From the NCBI RefSeq assembly GCF_002813325.1, contig NZ_PHUG01000001.1, positions 372,001 to 436,000 of the forward strand: a DNA stretch of 64,000 bases. Direction: 5' to 3'. The translations under genes and the position numbers were made by a program. Source of the stretch: Janthinobacterium sp. 64 (lineage in GTDB: Bacteria; Pseudomonadota; Gammaproteobacteria; Burkholderiales; Burkholderiaceae_D). Numbering within the stretch: position 1 is the stretch's first letter; each line of letters begins with the position of its first letter. Positions 44,834-52,893 of the stretch are shown here, in pieces. The notes beneath the pieces are model-generated. The model was not told the origin of the DNA and did no database searches. It was given only the letters and a program-made list of their open reading frames with translations.

Positions 44834-46861
44834 ATGGCAGGTGAAGCGCAAGACCCAGGCATATGGCCGCTGGGTGGCAAGACCGGCCTGGTGTCGATGA
44901 CGGTCACGCTGAACGGGCATGCCATGCCGGATGACTATGCAGTCGAAAGCATACATGTCACGCGCGAGCTCAATCGCCTGGGCACGGCACGCATCGTGCT
45001 CGCCGACGGCGATCCGTCCACGGGGGGATTCGAGCTCGGTACGGCAGACACGCTGCTGCCCGGCGTGATGGTGGAGGTCGCAATGGGCTACCACCCGAAC
45101 ACCAGTACCGTCTTCAAGGGCATCATCGTCAAGCACGGCGTGCGGATGCGCGGACAGGGCCGCTTGCAGCTGGTGCTGAGCTGCACCGAGGTCGCCATCG
45201 AAGCGCCGGTGCAAGCCGACAACAGCTGCGGGCTGGTACTCACCTGTGGCGAGTCGATCATCGCGTTCAATGCCGAGCTGGACGCGCGCACCGGCGTGTG
45301 CGGTACGGTGAGTTTCCCGGGCAATGCGCTGGCGGTACCGGGCAAGACCATCGAACTGGCCGGACTGGGTGGGCGCTTCGACGGCGACGTGTATATCGCC
45401 CGTGTGGAGCACACGCTGGAACAAGGTAACTGGATGACCGAGGTCACTTTCGGCTTGCCGCCACGCTGCGTCGCCAGTGACGGCGTGGCCCTGTGCGGCG
45501 AGACCCGGCTGCCCCTCGGCGCCGACGAGGACATCGAGATCACGGCCGCCAAGGCCCTGGAGGCCGAACTGGCCTGGCTGGATGCCGTCATCGCGGCGTC
45601 GATGGCGCAGTATTTCCAGCGCGCCGACGCTCCTCGCATGCCGGAGCCGCCGACCTTGCCGGCGCACGCGCCGTATGCCTTGGCGTTGCGCAAATGGGGG
45701 CTCAGTGCCGAGGAGCGGCTGGTGCTGATTCTCGCGCTGGCGCCGCATGTGCGTCCGCAGGCGCTGGACAGCTTCCTGATTCGCAACGCCAGCCTGGATT
45801 TGCCGTTCAGCGAGTTTGGCGGGCAGGGCGGCAGCCACCGGGGCTTCTGGCCGACCGCCGAGACCGCGTCATTTCTGCTGGCCGGCGACCGGCTGGCGGC
45901 ACGCATGGCCACGCATCGCCTGTTCGGCGCCGGCGCGCCGCTGCGCAGGCTTGGCTTGCTGGCATGGGACGAGTGGCCAGCCGACGGCGCTGCTCCCCGG
46001 ACCCTGCTCGGTCATCCGCTGCAGCTGGGAGGCGAGGCGCTGTCGTTGCTGGTCACCGGCGAGTCTTGCCAGCCCGACTACGACGGCGGCTTGCCGGCCC
46101 GGCGCCTCAGTACCACCTTGGACTGGGAACAGCTGGTGCTGGCGCCGCAGCTGCAGGACAAGGTGGACGACATCCGCGCCTGGATCGAACACCGCGACAC
46201 GCTGCTGCGCGGCTGGGGGCTGGAACGGCGCATCAAGCCGGGCTTTCGCAGCCTGTTTTATGGCCCGCCCGGCACCGGCAAGTCGCTCACCGCTGCGCTG
46301 CTGGGCAAGCAGAGCGGCTTGCCGGTGTACCGCATCGACCTGTCGATGCTGGTGTCGACATACGCGGGCGAAACGGAGAAAAACCTGGCGCGTGTATTTG
46401 AGCAGGCCGGGCAGCAAGACTGGATCTTGTTCTTCGACGCGGCCGATGTACTGTTCGGCAAGCGCGGCGCCAACGAGGATGTGGCCCGCCTGTTGCAGCG
46501 GATCGAGGATTTTCCCGGCGTGGCCATTCTGGCGAGTAATCTCAATGTCAATATTGACGAGGCCTGCGCGGGGCGCTTCCAGTCGATGCTGCATTTCCCG
46601 ATGCCCGGCCGCACCGAGCGCCTGCGGCTATGGCAGGGCGCCTTCGCGCCGCCATGCCGGCTGGCGCCGGACTGTGCGCTCGATGCGCTGGCCGATGAAT
46701 TTGAACTGAGCGGCGGCGCCATCATCAACGTGCTGCGCCACGCGGCGTTGGCTTGCCTGCGTCGCGGCAGCGAGGAAATCGGCATGGACGACGTACGCCA
46801 GGGCGTGCGGCGCGAGTTGCGCCAGGACGCTTGCCTTGCCCCTCTGGAGAAACGATGTTAG
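44834..46861 (+). CDS. Chimeric protein: shortened VgrG/gp27-like spike hub fused to an AAA+ ATPase (Afp15/Pvc15-like)
   Basis: This single 675-residue frame joins two parts that are separate genes in known eCIS clusters. Residues about 18-120 resemble the VgrG/Afp8 N-terminal domain (DDYAVESIHVTRELNRLGTA; GIIVKHGVRMRGQGRLQLVL). Residues about 121-155 and 157-210 resemble later gp27-like blocks (FNAELDARTG; VPGKTIELAGLGGRFDGDVY; GNWMTEVTFGLPP), with the intervening parts missing. From about 235 an ATPase follows: N-terminal helical region, Walker A GPPGTGKS (477-484), Walker B ILFFDAADVLFG (531-541) with Ala at the usual Glu position, and sensor-1 ASNLNVNIDEA. The OB-fold/needle part of VgrG is absent. 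ATG 44834 has AGGAG at 44821. Confidence 0.85.
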   Translation: MAGEAQDPGIWPLGGKTGLVSMTVTLNGHAMPDDYAVESIHVTRELNRLGTARIVLADGDPSTGGFELGTADTLLPGVMVEVAMGYHPNTSTVFKGIIVKHGVRMRGQGRLQLVLSCTEVAIEAPVQADNSCGLVLTCGESIIAFNAELDARTGVCGTVSFPGNALAVPGKTIELAGLGGRFDGDVYIARVEHTLEQGNWMTEVTFGLPPRCVASDGVALCGETRLPLGADEDIEITAAKALEAELAWLDAVIAASMAQYFQRADAPRMPEPPTLPAHAPYALALRKWGLSAEERLVLILALAPHVRPQALDSFLIRNASLDLPFSEFGGQGGSHRGFWPTAETASFLLAGDRLAARMATHRLFGAGAPLRRLGLLAWDEWPADGAAPRTLLGHPLQLGGEALSLLVTGESCQPDYDGGLPARRLSTTLDWEQLVLAPQLQDKVDDIRAWIEHRDTLLRGWGLERRIKPGFRSLFYGPPGTGKSLTAALLGKQSGLPVYRIDLSMLVSTYAGETEKNLARVFEQAGQQDWILFFDAADVLFGKRGANEDVARLLQRIEDFPGVAILASNLNVNIDEACAGRFQSMLHFPMPGRTERLRLWQGAFAPPCRLAPDCALDALADEFELSGGAIINVLRHAALACLRRGSEEIGMDDVRQGVRRELRQDACLAPLEKRC

Positions 46862-46922
46862 CGCAGAGCGTTTCCTGAACTCTCCAATGGCAGTCGCAAA
46901 CTGCCGGCGATACCTGCATCGA

Positions 46923-47459
46923 CTACGCTGTCGTCTGCCCCAGGCCGGCCAGACGGGCCAGCGTCTCCTGTGCATTCATTGACTTTGCCAGTGACACGGC
47001 AGTCATGCCGCGGCTGTCCACGGCATCGATGCGGGCGCCGTGTTGCAGCAGCAGGTCGAAGATGGCCAGGCGGTTGAACATGGCGGCCATCATCAACGGT
47101 GTCTTGCCGTCGGGACTGTTGCCTTCCACCTTGGCGCCATGCCGCAGCAGCAGTTCGGCGATCTCCAGGTTGCCCTTGTAGGCCACGCCGGCCAGCGGCG
47201 TCTGGCCCTGGTCGTTGGGCACGTTGGCGTCGGCGCCCGCTTCGAGCAGCAGGCGCGACGTTTCCAGGTGGCCGAGGTAGCTGGCCAGCATGATCAGGCT
47301 GTCGCCTTTTTCGTTGCGGAAGTTGACGGGTACGCCTTGCGCGAGCATGGCGCCCAGTTGCTGCGTGTCGCCTTCGCGCACCAGGGCAAACAGGCCCTGG
47401 ATGAATTCCAGCGTTTCGGCATCCATCGTTGCCGGGGCTTTTCGTGCATCGGTGTTCAT
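46923..47459 (-). CDS. Ankyrin-repeat protein
   Basis: The 178-residue soluble protein has about four ankyrin repeats, for example SLIMLASYLGHLETSRLLLE, then TPLAGVAYKGNLEIAELLLR and TPLMMAAMFNRLAIFDLLLQ. There is no signal peptide. Ankyrin proteins mediate protein contacts; the partner is unknown. It is convergent with the sheath/ATPase pair (61-base gap) and downstream of the MFS gene on the same strand (39-base gap), so it may be co-transcribed with the transporter. Similar small ankyrin proteins are common housekeeping-neutral genes in Burkholderiales. Confidence 0.88.
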   Translation of the reverse strand: MNTDARKAPATMDAETLEFIQGLFALVREGDTQQLGAMLAQGVPVNFRNEKGDSLIMLASYLGHLETSRLLLEAGADANVPNDQGQTPLAGVAYKGNLEIAELLLRHGAKVEGNSPDGKTPLMMAAMFNRLAIFDLLLQHGARIDAVDSRGMTAVSLAKSMNAQETLARLAGLGQTTA

Positions 47460-47498
47460 CGTGATCTTTCTGCGCAGGTGGGCTATGCCAGCAGTCTA

Positions 47499-48698
47499 CT
47501 ATGCGGCTGGCGCCAGCGCCTTTTGCCGCGCGGCCAATGCGGCGCCGATGAAGAGGGCGATGGCTGAGGCGATCAAGCCCCGCTCCAGTCCTGCCGGGCC
47601 GTCCGCGATCCAGCCGACCGCGATGGGGCCGACGATCTGGCCCAGGGCGAACACCGTCGTGTAGGCCGTTATGCCGGCCGTCCACGATTGCTGCGGCAGA
47701 TTATGCCGCACCAGGGCCGTGGTCGACGCCACCACCGACAAGAAGACGGCGCCGAAGACGAGGCCGGAGAGGAACACGACGGGCGCAAAGTGCGTCAGCG
47801 CGGGCAGGATGGTGACTGCGCCCAGCACGCCATTCAATATCGCCAGCGATTCGCCGCCCTTGTAGCGGTCGAGCATGCGCGCCCAGATGCGCGACGACGC
47901 CACCACCGCCAGCCCCAGCAAAGTGTAGAACACGGTGATCAGGGTAGCGCTCATGCCTTGCTGCTTGAGCAGGGCGATGACGAAGGTCATGTAGCCGATG
48001 TAGCCGACGCCAAACATGAAATAGCCGGCCAGGCTGGGGGCAAAATCGCGCCAGGCGAAGCGCCGTGGCGTGTCGAGGGCGCGCGGCGCTTCGCCGATGG
48101 CTTTCGCCGGCAAGGCCATGATGGCGGTGGCGAGCAGGCAGGCGATGCCCAGTGCCAGCCAGGGCCATTGCCAGGCATGCGCGGCGCCATGCTCTTGCGC
48201 AGCGGCCAGTGCGGCCGGCACCAGCAGGGCAGACAGCGCAATGCCGAAACCCGTGCCGCCGTAATACAGGCCGATGTAGAAGCCGGCGCGCTGGCTGTGC
48301 ATGGAACCGAGCCGCGCCGCCAGCACGCCGCCGGCGATGAAAATGAAGGCGCTGGCCACGCCCGCGCACACGCGCTGCAGGAACAGGGCGGTCGTATCGC
48401 TGACGAGGCCCGACATCAGCATGAAGATGCTGGCCAGCACGGAACCAATGATGAGCAAGCGCCATACGCCCAGGCGGCGCATCAGCGCTGGCGTGGCCAG
48501 GGCGCCCAGAAAATAGCCGAGCGCATTGAAGGTGTTCATGGCCCCTGCCAGCAGGTAGGACCAGCCCAGGTCGGCGCGCATGGGCGGCAGCAGCAAGCCA
48601 TACGAAAAACGCGACAGGCCCAGCGCGACGGCGGCGCCCAGCGACAGGGCCAGCGCGGTGGCCAGCGGATGGGCCGGGGAGTGATCGTGTGTGGGCAT
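47499..48698 (-). CDS. YbfB/YjiJ-family MFS transporter
   Basis: The 399-residue protein has twelve predicted membrane segments and the YbfB/YjiJ pattern: LSRFSYGLLLPPMRADLGWS near the N-terminus, GYFLGALATP, a duplicated half starting around SLAGYFMFGVGYIGYMTFVI, and GQIVGPIAVGWIAD. It is an inner-membrane secondary transporter with unknown substrate. It is transcribed with the ankyrin gene. The region upstream (48699-49009) separates it from the divergent lipoprotein operon. Confidence 0.88.
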   Translation of the reverse strand: MPTHDHSPAHPLATALALSLGAAVALGLSRFSYGLLLPPMRADLGWSYLLAGAMNTFNALGYFLGALATPALMRRLGVWRLLIIGSVLASIFMLMSGLVSDTTALFLQRVCAGVASAFIFIAGGVLAARLGSMHSQRAGFYIGLYYGGTGFGIALSALLVPAALAAAQEHGAAHAWQWPWLALGIACLLATAIMALPAKAIGEAPRALDTPRRFAWRDFAPSLAGYFMFGVGYIGYMTFVIALLKQQGMSATLITVFYTLLGLAVVASSRIWARMLDRYKGGESLAILNGVLGAVTILPALTHFAPVVFLSGLVFGAVFLSVVASTTALVRHNLPQQSWTAGITAYTTVFALGQIVGPIAVGWIADGPAGLERGLIASAIALFIGAALAARQKALAPAA

Positions 48699-49009
48699 GG
48701 CCTGGTGACCCGTCTATGTGAACAGCGTGGCGTTGGCGCCGGGGTGGAGCAGGCCGGCGGGCGAGGTCTGTGAGGGACAGTGACATAGGGCGCTGACGAC
48801 ACGCTTTTTTACTGCCAAGTTAATGAATTGGAACAGGGATGTCAAGCAGGGCCACACCTGTGTATGGCAGGCAATAGTGCAATCCTTGCCATCGTTACTT
48901 TTGGAGAGAATTATGAGACATGCAATACCATATAATTGCAATTAGGAAATTAACTTGCTTAAAATCAATTTCGCAGGTGGCTCCTGATCTTCCATCTCAT
49001 AAGGGCACT
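48699..49009. promoter_or_regulatory. Divergent spacer between the MFS gene and the lipoprotein operon
   Basis: This 311-base gap carries no gene. Its right half is A/T-rich and holds a perfect TATAAT at 48931-48936, about 75 bases before the CsgG-like gene; no good -35 was found at standard spacing. The start codon at 49010 is preceded by AAGGG. Confidence 0.45.
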
Positions 49010-49684
49010 ATGAACAAGAATAAACCCGGCGCGTTGTTGGTTGCAGCGCTGATTGGCGCGGCCTTGGCTGGCTGCGCTTCCGAATCGTCGCAAGCTTTGG
49101 CTGTCCCCACGGTTGCCAGCGCGGCCCGTCCCTACGTTGGTCCACGCACGCTGATCGCTGTCGGTAAATTCGACAACCGCTCGAACTTCATGCGCGGCAT
49201 CTTTTCCGATGGCGTCGACCGCCTGGGCAGCCAGTCGAAAACGATCCTGATTGCGCACCTGCAGACGTCCAACCGTTTCAACGTGCTCGACCGCGACAAC
49301 ATGGCCGAGCTCAAGCAGGAAGCCGACTTCAAGAAGCAGGGCCAGAATATCAAGGGCGCGGACTTCGTCGTGACCGGCGACGTGACCGAATTCGGCCGCA
49401 AGGAAGTGGGCGACAAGCAATTGTTCGGCATCATGGGCCGCGGCAAGACGCAAGTGGCCTATGCCAAGGTGACCTTGAACGTCGTCAATATCGCCACCTC
49501 GGAAGTCGTGTACTCGGCTGGCGGAGCCGGCGAATACAGCTTGTCGAACCGTGAAGTGCTGGGTTTTGGCGGCACCGCCAGTTATGACGCCACCTTGAAC
49601 GGCAAAGTCCTGGACCTGGCCATGCGCGAAGCGGTCGAGCGCCTGGTGGCTGGCGTCGAAGCAGGCGCCTTGCGCAAACAATAA
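49010..49684 (+). CDS. CsgG/HfaB-family lipoprotein
   Basis: The 224-residue precursor has a lipoprotein signal (MNKNKPGALLVAALIGAALAGC, lipobox LAGC) followed by a CsgG domain (TLIAVGKFDNRSNFMRGIF; LQTSNRFNVLDRDNMAELKQ; KGADFVVTGDVTEFG). CsgG proteins form outer-membrane secretion pores for curli; this shorter form is usually found with DUF4810 and DUF799 lipoproteins, as here, and its substrate is unknown. It heads a three-gene operon (gap 8, then overlap 4). Confidence 0.9.
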   Translation: MNKNKPGALLVAALIGAALAGCASESSQALAVPTVASAARPYVGPRTLIAVGKFDNRSNFMRGIFSDGVDRLGSQSKTILIAHLQTSNRFNVLDRDNMAELKQEADFKKQGQNIKGADFVVTGDVTEFGRKEVGDKQLFGIMGRGKTQVAYAKVTLNVVNIATSEVVYSAGGAGEYSLSNREVLGFGGTASYDATLNGKVLDLAMREAVERLVAGVEAGALRKQ

Positions 49685-49692
49685 GGTATCCC

Positions 49693-50061
49693 ATGAAAAC
49701 AATGATGAACAAGGGCGCAGCCCTGCTGGCGATGCTCGCCTGTGCGGCCCTGACCGGTTGCGCCACGCAATCGAAGACGCTGTACCAATGGGAAGGCTAC
49801 CAGCCGCAAGTGTACGAGTACCTGAAAGGTGAAAGCCCCGAGCAGCAGATCGCCGCCATGGAAAAAGACTTGCAAGTGATCGCTGCGAAGGGCAATCACG
49901 CGCCGCCGGGCTACCACGCCCACCTGGGCATGCTGTACTCGATCGCCGGCAAGCCGGAGCAGGTCGCCGCGCAGTTCGAAGACGAGAAAAAACTGTTCCC
50001 GGAATCGACGCCGTACATGGACTTCCTGTTGGGTAAATTGAAAAAAGGCGAGAAATTATGA
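49693..50061 (+). CDS. DUF4810 lipoprotein
   Basis: The 122-residue precursor has a signal peptide with lipobox LTGC (AMLACAALTGCATQ) and a small helical, TPR-like mature part (YQWEGYQPQVYEYLKGE; GYHAHLGMLYSIAGKPEQVA). It matches the DUF4810 family found between CsgG-like and DUF799 genes. The function is unestablished. Its stop overlaps the next start (ATGA). Confidence 0.87.
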   Translation: MKTMMNKGAALLAMLACAALTGCATQSKTLYQWEGYQPQVYEYLKGESPEQQIAAMEKDLQVIAAKGNHAPPGYHAHLGMLYSIAGKPEQVAAQFEDEKKLFPESTPYMDFLLGKLKKGEKL

Positions 50062-50720
50062 TGTCGCGCATGTTGAAAATGGCCCTGTGCCTGGGTCCCG
50101 CCATCTTCATGGTCGGTTGCGCCACCAAGCAGGCAGCCTACGATTACACCGCATTCAAGGCAGCCAAGCCCCGCTCGATCGTGGTCTTGCCGCCGCTGAA
50201 CAACTCGCCGGAAGTCAATGCCGGCAACAGCGTCTACGCGCAAGTGACGTATCCGCTGGCCGAAGCGGGCTACTACGTGCTGCCGGTGGCCGTGGTCGGT
50301 GAAACCTTCAAGCAGAACGGCTTGACGAACGCCGCCGATATCCACGGCGTCGATACGAAAAAGCTCAACGAGATCTTTGGCGCCGATGCGGGCCTGTACG
50401 TGACGATTTCCAAGTACGGCACCACGTATGCCGTGATCGACAGCGTGACCGCGGTATCGGTCGATGCCAAGCTGGTCGACCTGAAGACGGGCGCCTTGCT
50501 GTGGCAGGGCGCGGCCAGCGCATCTAGCAACGAAGGCAATAACAGCGGTGGTGGCGGCCTGATCGGCGCCCTGGTGACGGCGGCGGTCAAGCAGATCATC
50601 AACACCAGCACCGACGCCAGCCATCCTATCGCCGGCACGGCGAATGCGCGCTTGCTGTCGGCCGGCGTGCCGAATGGCTTACTGTACGGCCCCCGTTCGG
50701 AACGCTACCTGGCGCAGTAA
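50058..50720 (+). CDS. DUF799 (GNA1162-like) lipoprotein
   Basis: The 220-residue precursor has a signal with lipobox VGC (GPAIFMVGCATK). The mature domain carries the pattern RSIVVLPPLNNSPEVNA, YAQVTYPLAEAGYYVLPVAV and VDAKLVDLKTGALLWQG. The Neisseria relative GNA1162 is a surface lipoprotein proposed to belong to a transport system. Glycine-rich GGGGLIGAL lies near the C-terminus. It is the last gene of the trio; no strong terminator was found directly after it. Confidence 0.88.
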   Translation: MMSRMLKMALCLGPAIFMVGCATKQAAYDYTAFKAAKPRSIVVLPPLNNSPEVNAGNSVYAQVTYPLAEAGYYVLPVAVVGETFKQNGLTNAADIHGVDTKKLNEIFGADAGLYVTISKYGTTYAVIDSVTAVSVDAKLVDLKTGALLWQGAASASSNEGNNSGGGGLIGALVTAAVKQIINTSTDASHPIAGTANARLLSAGVPNGLLYGPRSERYLAQ

Positions 50721-50889
50721 TCGTCTGGTAGCTGCCGCACAGGTCCTGCATCCGCCAGGGCCTGTTGCAGGCAGTGCCAGGCGAGCGCCGCCGCATCGTT
50801 TGCAGTGATGACCAGCGCCAGAGGAAATCGCGGACTCATCGTCCGGCGCTGTTTTTCTTGAGTCCGGGCAGAGCCAGAGCAGGGAGCAA

Positions 50890-51246
50890 ATGATGGTTAC
50901 GAAAATTGACACCAGCGACAACGTGGAATCGGACGAGATGCGAGGCAAGACCGTGCCGGGCACCAGCGAAGCGTTCGTCTGCGATCATTCAAGCCCGCCC
51001 GACGTGCACAGTCATGGCGCCGGCGACGACATGAAGATGACGCCGGAGCGCCAGTCACAGCAACCACAGGCCAGTCTGACGCAGCAGCAGGACGGCGCGA
51101 TCACCAAGACCAATCCCTACAGCCAGTTTGACAGCGACTGGTACGTCAACGCCAGGCCCGTCATGACCATGCAGCCTGACGATACGCACGCTGCCACGGC
51201 GCAATCCGTGGTGCCGGCCACGGCCACGGAAGGGGACGTGAACTAG
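50890..51246 (+). CDS. Hypothetical protein, 118 residues, disordered
   Basis: The frame starts ATGATG after AGGGAG and ends at TAG. The product is rich in Asp, Thr, Gln, Ser and Pro with no membrane segment or signal peptide (DDMKMTPERQSQQPQASLTQ), so it is likely disordered. One conserved-looking stretch is NPYSQFDSDWYVNARPVM. I do not recognise a family. The frame stays open after the TAG for another 127 codons. Confidence 0.55.
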   Translation: MMVTKIDTSDNVESDEMRGKTVPGTSEAFVCDHSSPPDVHSHGAGDDMKMTPERQSQQPQASLTQQQDGAITKTNPYSQFDSDWYVNARPVMTMQPDDTHAATAQSVVPATATEGDVN

Positions 51247-51627
51247 AAGCGCTGCCGGGGCTATTCTAGCGAAGGCGGTGCACTTTGCGAGGCGCGGGCC
51301 GCCGTATGCTTTTCCAGCGACTGGCTGCTGCAGCATCTGGAATTGCGCGGCGATCGGGAGCGTCTGCTGGAGATGATGCGGGGAGGAAAAAAGTTTCCAC
51401 TTGAGAACTTTAAGAATCTTGCGCAATGCAGGGCGGCCCCGCGTTTTCTCCTGTATGAAGCGCAACTGGCGTGTGTGGTCTTCGACGCAATCAGGTACGC
51501 GAAGGTCCGTTCGCTGTTGCAAGAGCTGCCGCGCTTGGCATTGCTCGATTTCAAGCACTGCCCGGACCGCACATCGTTGTCGAGCGTACGCGCGTGGATA
51601 GCCCGCTTGCCGAGACCATCATCGTGA
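51247..51627 (+). CDS. Open frame continuing the preceding one, no clear start
   Basis: This frame follows the previous stop directly, in the same frame. It has no ATG until codon 44; TTG 51343 is the nearest plausible start. The product is basic and Leu/Arg-rich (LLQHLELRGDRERLLEMM; EAQLACVVFDAIRYAKVRSL) and looks helical. It may be a separate small gene, a decayed C-terminus of the upstream gene, or chance. No family recognised. Confidence 0.25.
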   Translation, partial: KRCRGYSSEGGALCEARAAVCFSSDWLLQHLELRGDRERLLEMMRGGKKFPLENFKNLAQCRAAPRFLLYEAQLACVVFDAIRYAKVRSLLQELPRLALLDFKHCPDRTSLSSVRAWIARLPRPSS

Positions 51628-51691
51628 AGTGACGGCAGCGGCCGGTGGAATATTTCCGGCAAAATTGCATGGACTGCCAGGGGAGTTGAAG

Positions 51692-52102
51692 ATGGACGAC
51701 AGATTGCAAATAACGGCTGCGGCGTTGCGCAAGATGGGCTCTGCACAGGCGGCTGACTGCCTTATCACGCGGTATCCAGTGGATTCGCCCGATTATTGGG
51801 ATGTGTTTCAGGTGCTGCCGCATGTGTCGTGGAAGCGGGCGGATCAGATTCGCCTGGCGCAGCAGTATCTGCAGAAAATGCCCTTTGCCAGCGCAAAGCC
51901 ATATGAAATTTTTGCCGCGCTCATGGCTTTCGATGCCTTGATCGGCGTTTTGCACGCACAACTTCCTGTCCAGGAGAGCAAGCGCGATTTGCTGCTTTAT
52001 TATCTGCAACCCGTGCTGGAGGCATCTGCCAGGACGGATGCGCAGCGCGAGCGTCTGCGCCTGTTTCTGGCTGACGTCAATTATCCGCAGGAGGCTGCTT
52101 AG
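51692..52102 (+). CDS. Hypothetical protein, 136 residues
   Basis: The frame begins MDDRLQITAAALRKMGSAQA at ATG 51692 with GGGAG six bases upstream; an in-frame upstream start is less likely. The product looks alpha-helical and soluble (WDVFQVLPHVSWKRADQIRL; DLLLYYLQPVLEASARTDAQ). No family recognised. It is separated from the response regulator by about 125 bases and is probably transcribed independently. Confidence 0.6.
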   Translation: MDDRLQITAAALRKMGSAQAADCLITRYPVDSPDYWDVFQVLPHVSWKRADQIRLAQQYLQKMPFASAKPYEIFAALMAFDALIGVLHAQLPVQESKRDLLLYYLQPVLEASARTDAQRERLRLFLADVNYPQEAA

Positions 52103-52227
52103 GCGTACAGGAACATTGGCAACCCTTGCCACCTGGTGTGGATGGCCTCGGTAGCGCAGCCAGCGCCAAGCCGGCTTGCGCCAGCCAAGGTAAGATGTCG
52201 CTATTTTATGCGATTGTGAGGGTCCGG

Positions 52228-52893
52228 GTGCGCGTGTTGCTGGTGGAAGACGATCCGATGATCGGGGAAAGCCTGGTCGAGGGCTTGCGCGGCGAGTGCT
52301 ATGCCGTCGACTGGGTGCGCGACGGCCACGATGCGGAGCTGGCGCTGGCTGGTTTCGCCTACGATTTGATGCTGCTGGACCTGGGCTTGCCCGGCAAGCA
52401 GGGCATGGACGTGCTGCGCAGCATGCGCGCGCGGGGCGCCGAGTTGCCCGTGCTGATCGTCACGGCGCGCGACGGCACGCCGGCCCGCGTGGCAGGCCTG
52501 GACAGCGGCGCCGACGATTACCTGGTGAAACCGTTCGACCTTGACGAGCTGCTGGCGCGCATCCGCGCGCTGCTGCGCCGCCGGGTCAGCCGTTCGCGTT
52601 CCGTCATCGAGCATGGCGCGCTGATCCTGGACCTGGCCAGCCACGACGTCACCTACGAAGGCGCACAGGTCAAGCTGGCGCCGCGCGAGTTTTCCGTGCT
52701 GCGCGCCTTGCTCGACCATCCGGGCAAGGTGGTGTCGAAGCGCCAGCTGAGCGAAAAGCTGTACGGCTGGGATAGCGAAGTGGAAAGCAATACCGTCGAC
52801 GTCTACGTGTACCAGCTGCGCAAGAAATTCGGCGCGGACTGCATCCAGACCGTGCGCGGCGTGGGCTACAAGATGCGGGCAGTATCTTGCTGA
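52228..52893 (+). CDS. OmpR-family response regulator (QseB/PmrA-like)
   Basis: The 221-residue regulator has a receiver domain with acidic pocket VEDDP, phospho-acceptor D51 (MLLDLGLPG), the conserved Thr (LIVTARD) and Lys (YLVKPFD). A winged-helix DNA-binding domain follows (LAPREFSVLRALLDHPG; SNTVDVYVYQLRKKFG). The start chosen is GTG 52228 (MRVLLVEDD) with GAGGG upstream; GTG 52216 and a far upstream ATG are in frame but add unconserved residues. It overlaps its kinase gene by seven bases. Confidence 0.92.
   Translation: MRVLLVEDDPMIGESLVEGLRGECYAVDWVRDGHDAELALAGFAYDLMLLDLGLPGKQGMDVLRSMRARGAELPVLIVTARDGTPARVAGLDSGADDYLVKPFDLDELLARIRALLRRRVSRSRSVIEHGALILDLASHDVTYEGAQVKLAPREFSVLRALLDHPGKVVSKRQLSEKLYGWDSEVESNTVDVYVYQLRKKFGADCIQTVRGVGYKMRAVSC

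Noticed and set aside
46858..47685. 275-residue minus-strand frame overlapping the ankyrin gene
   Set aside because: Arg/Gly/Pro-rich in a different frame from the clear ankyrin repeats.
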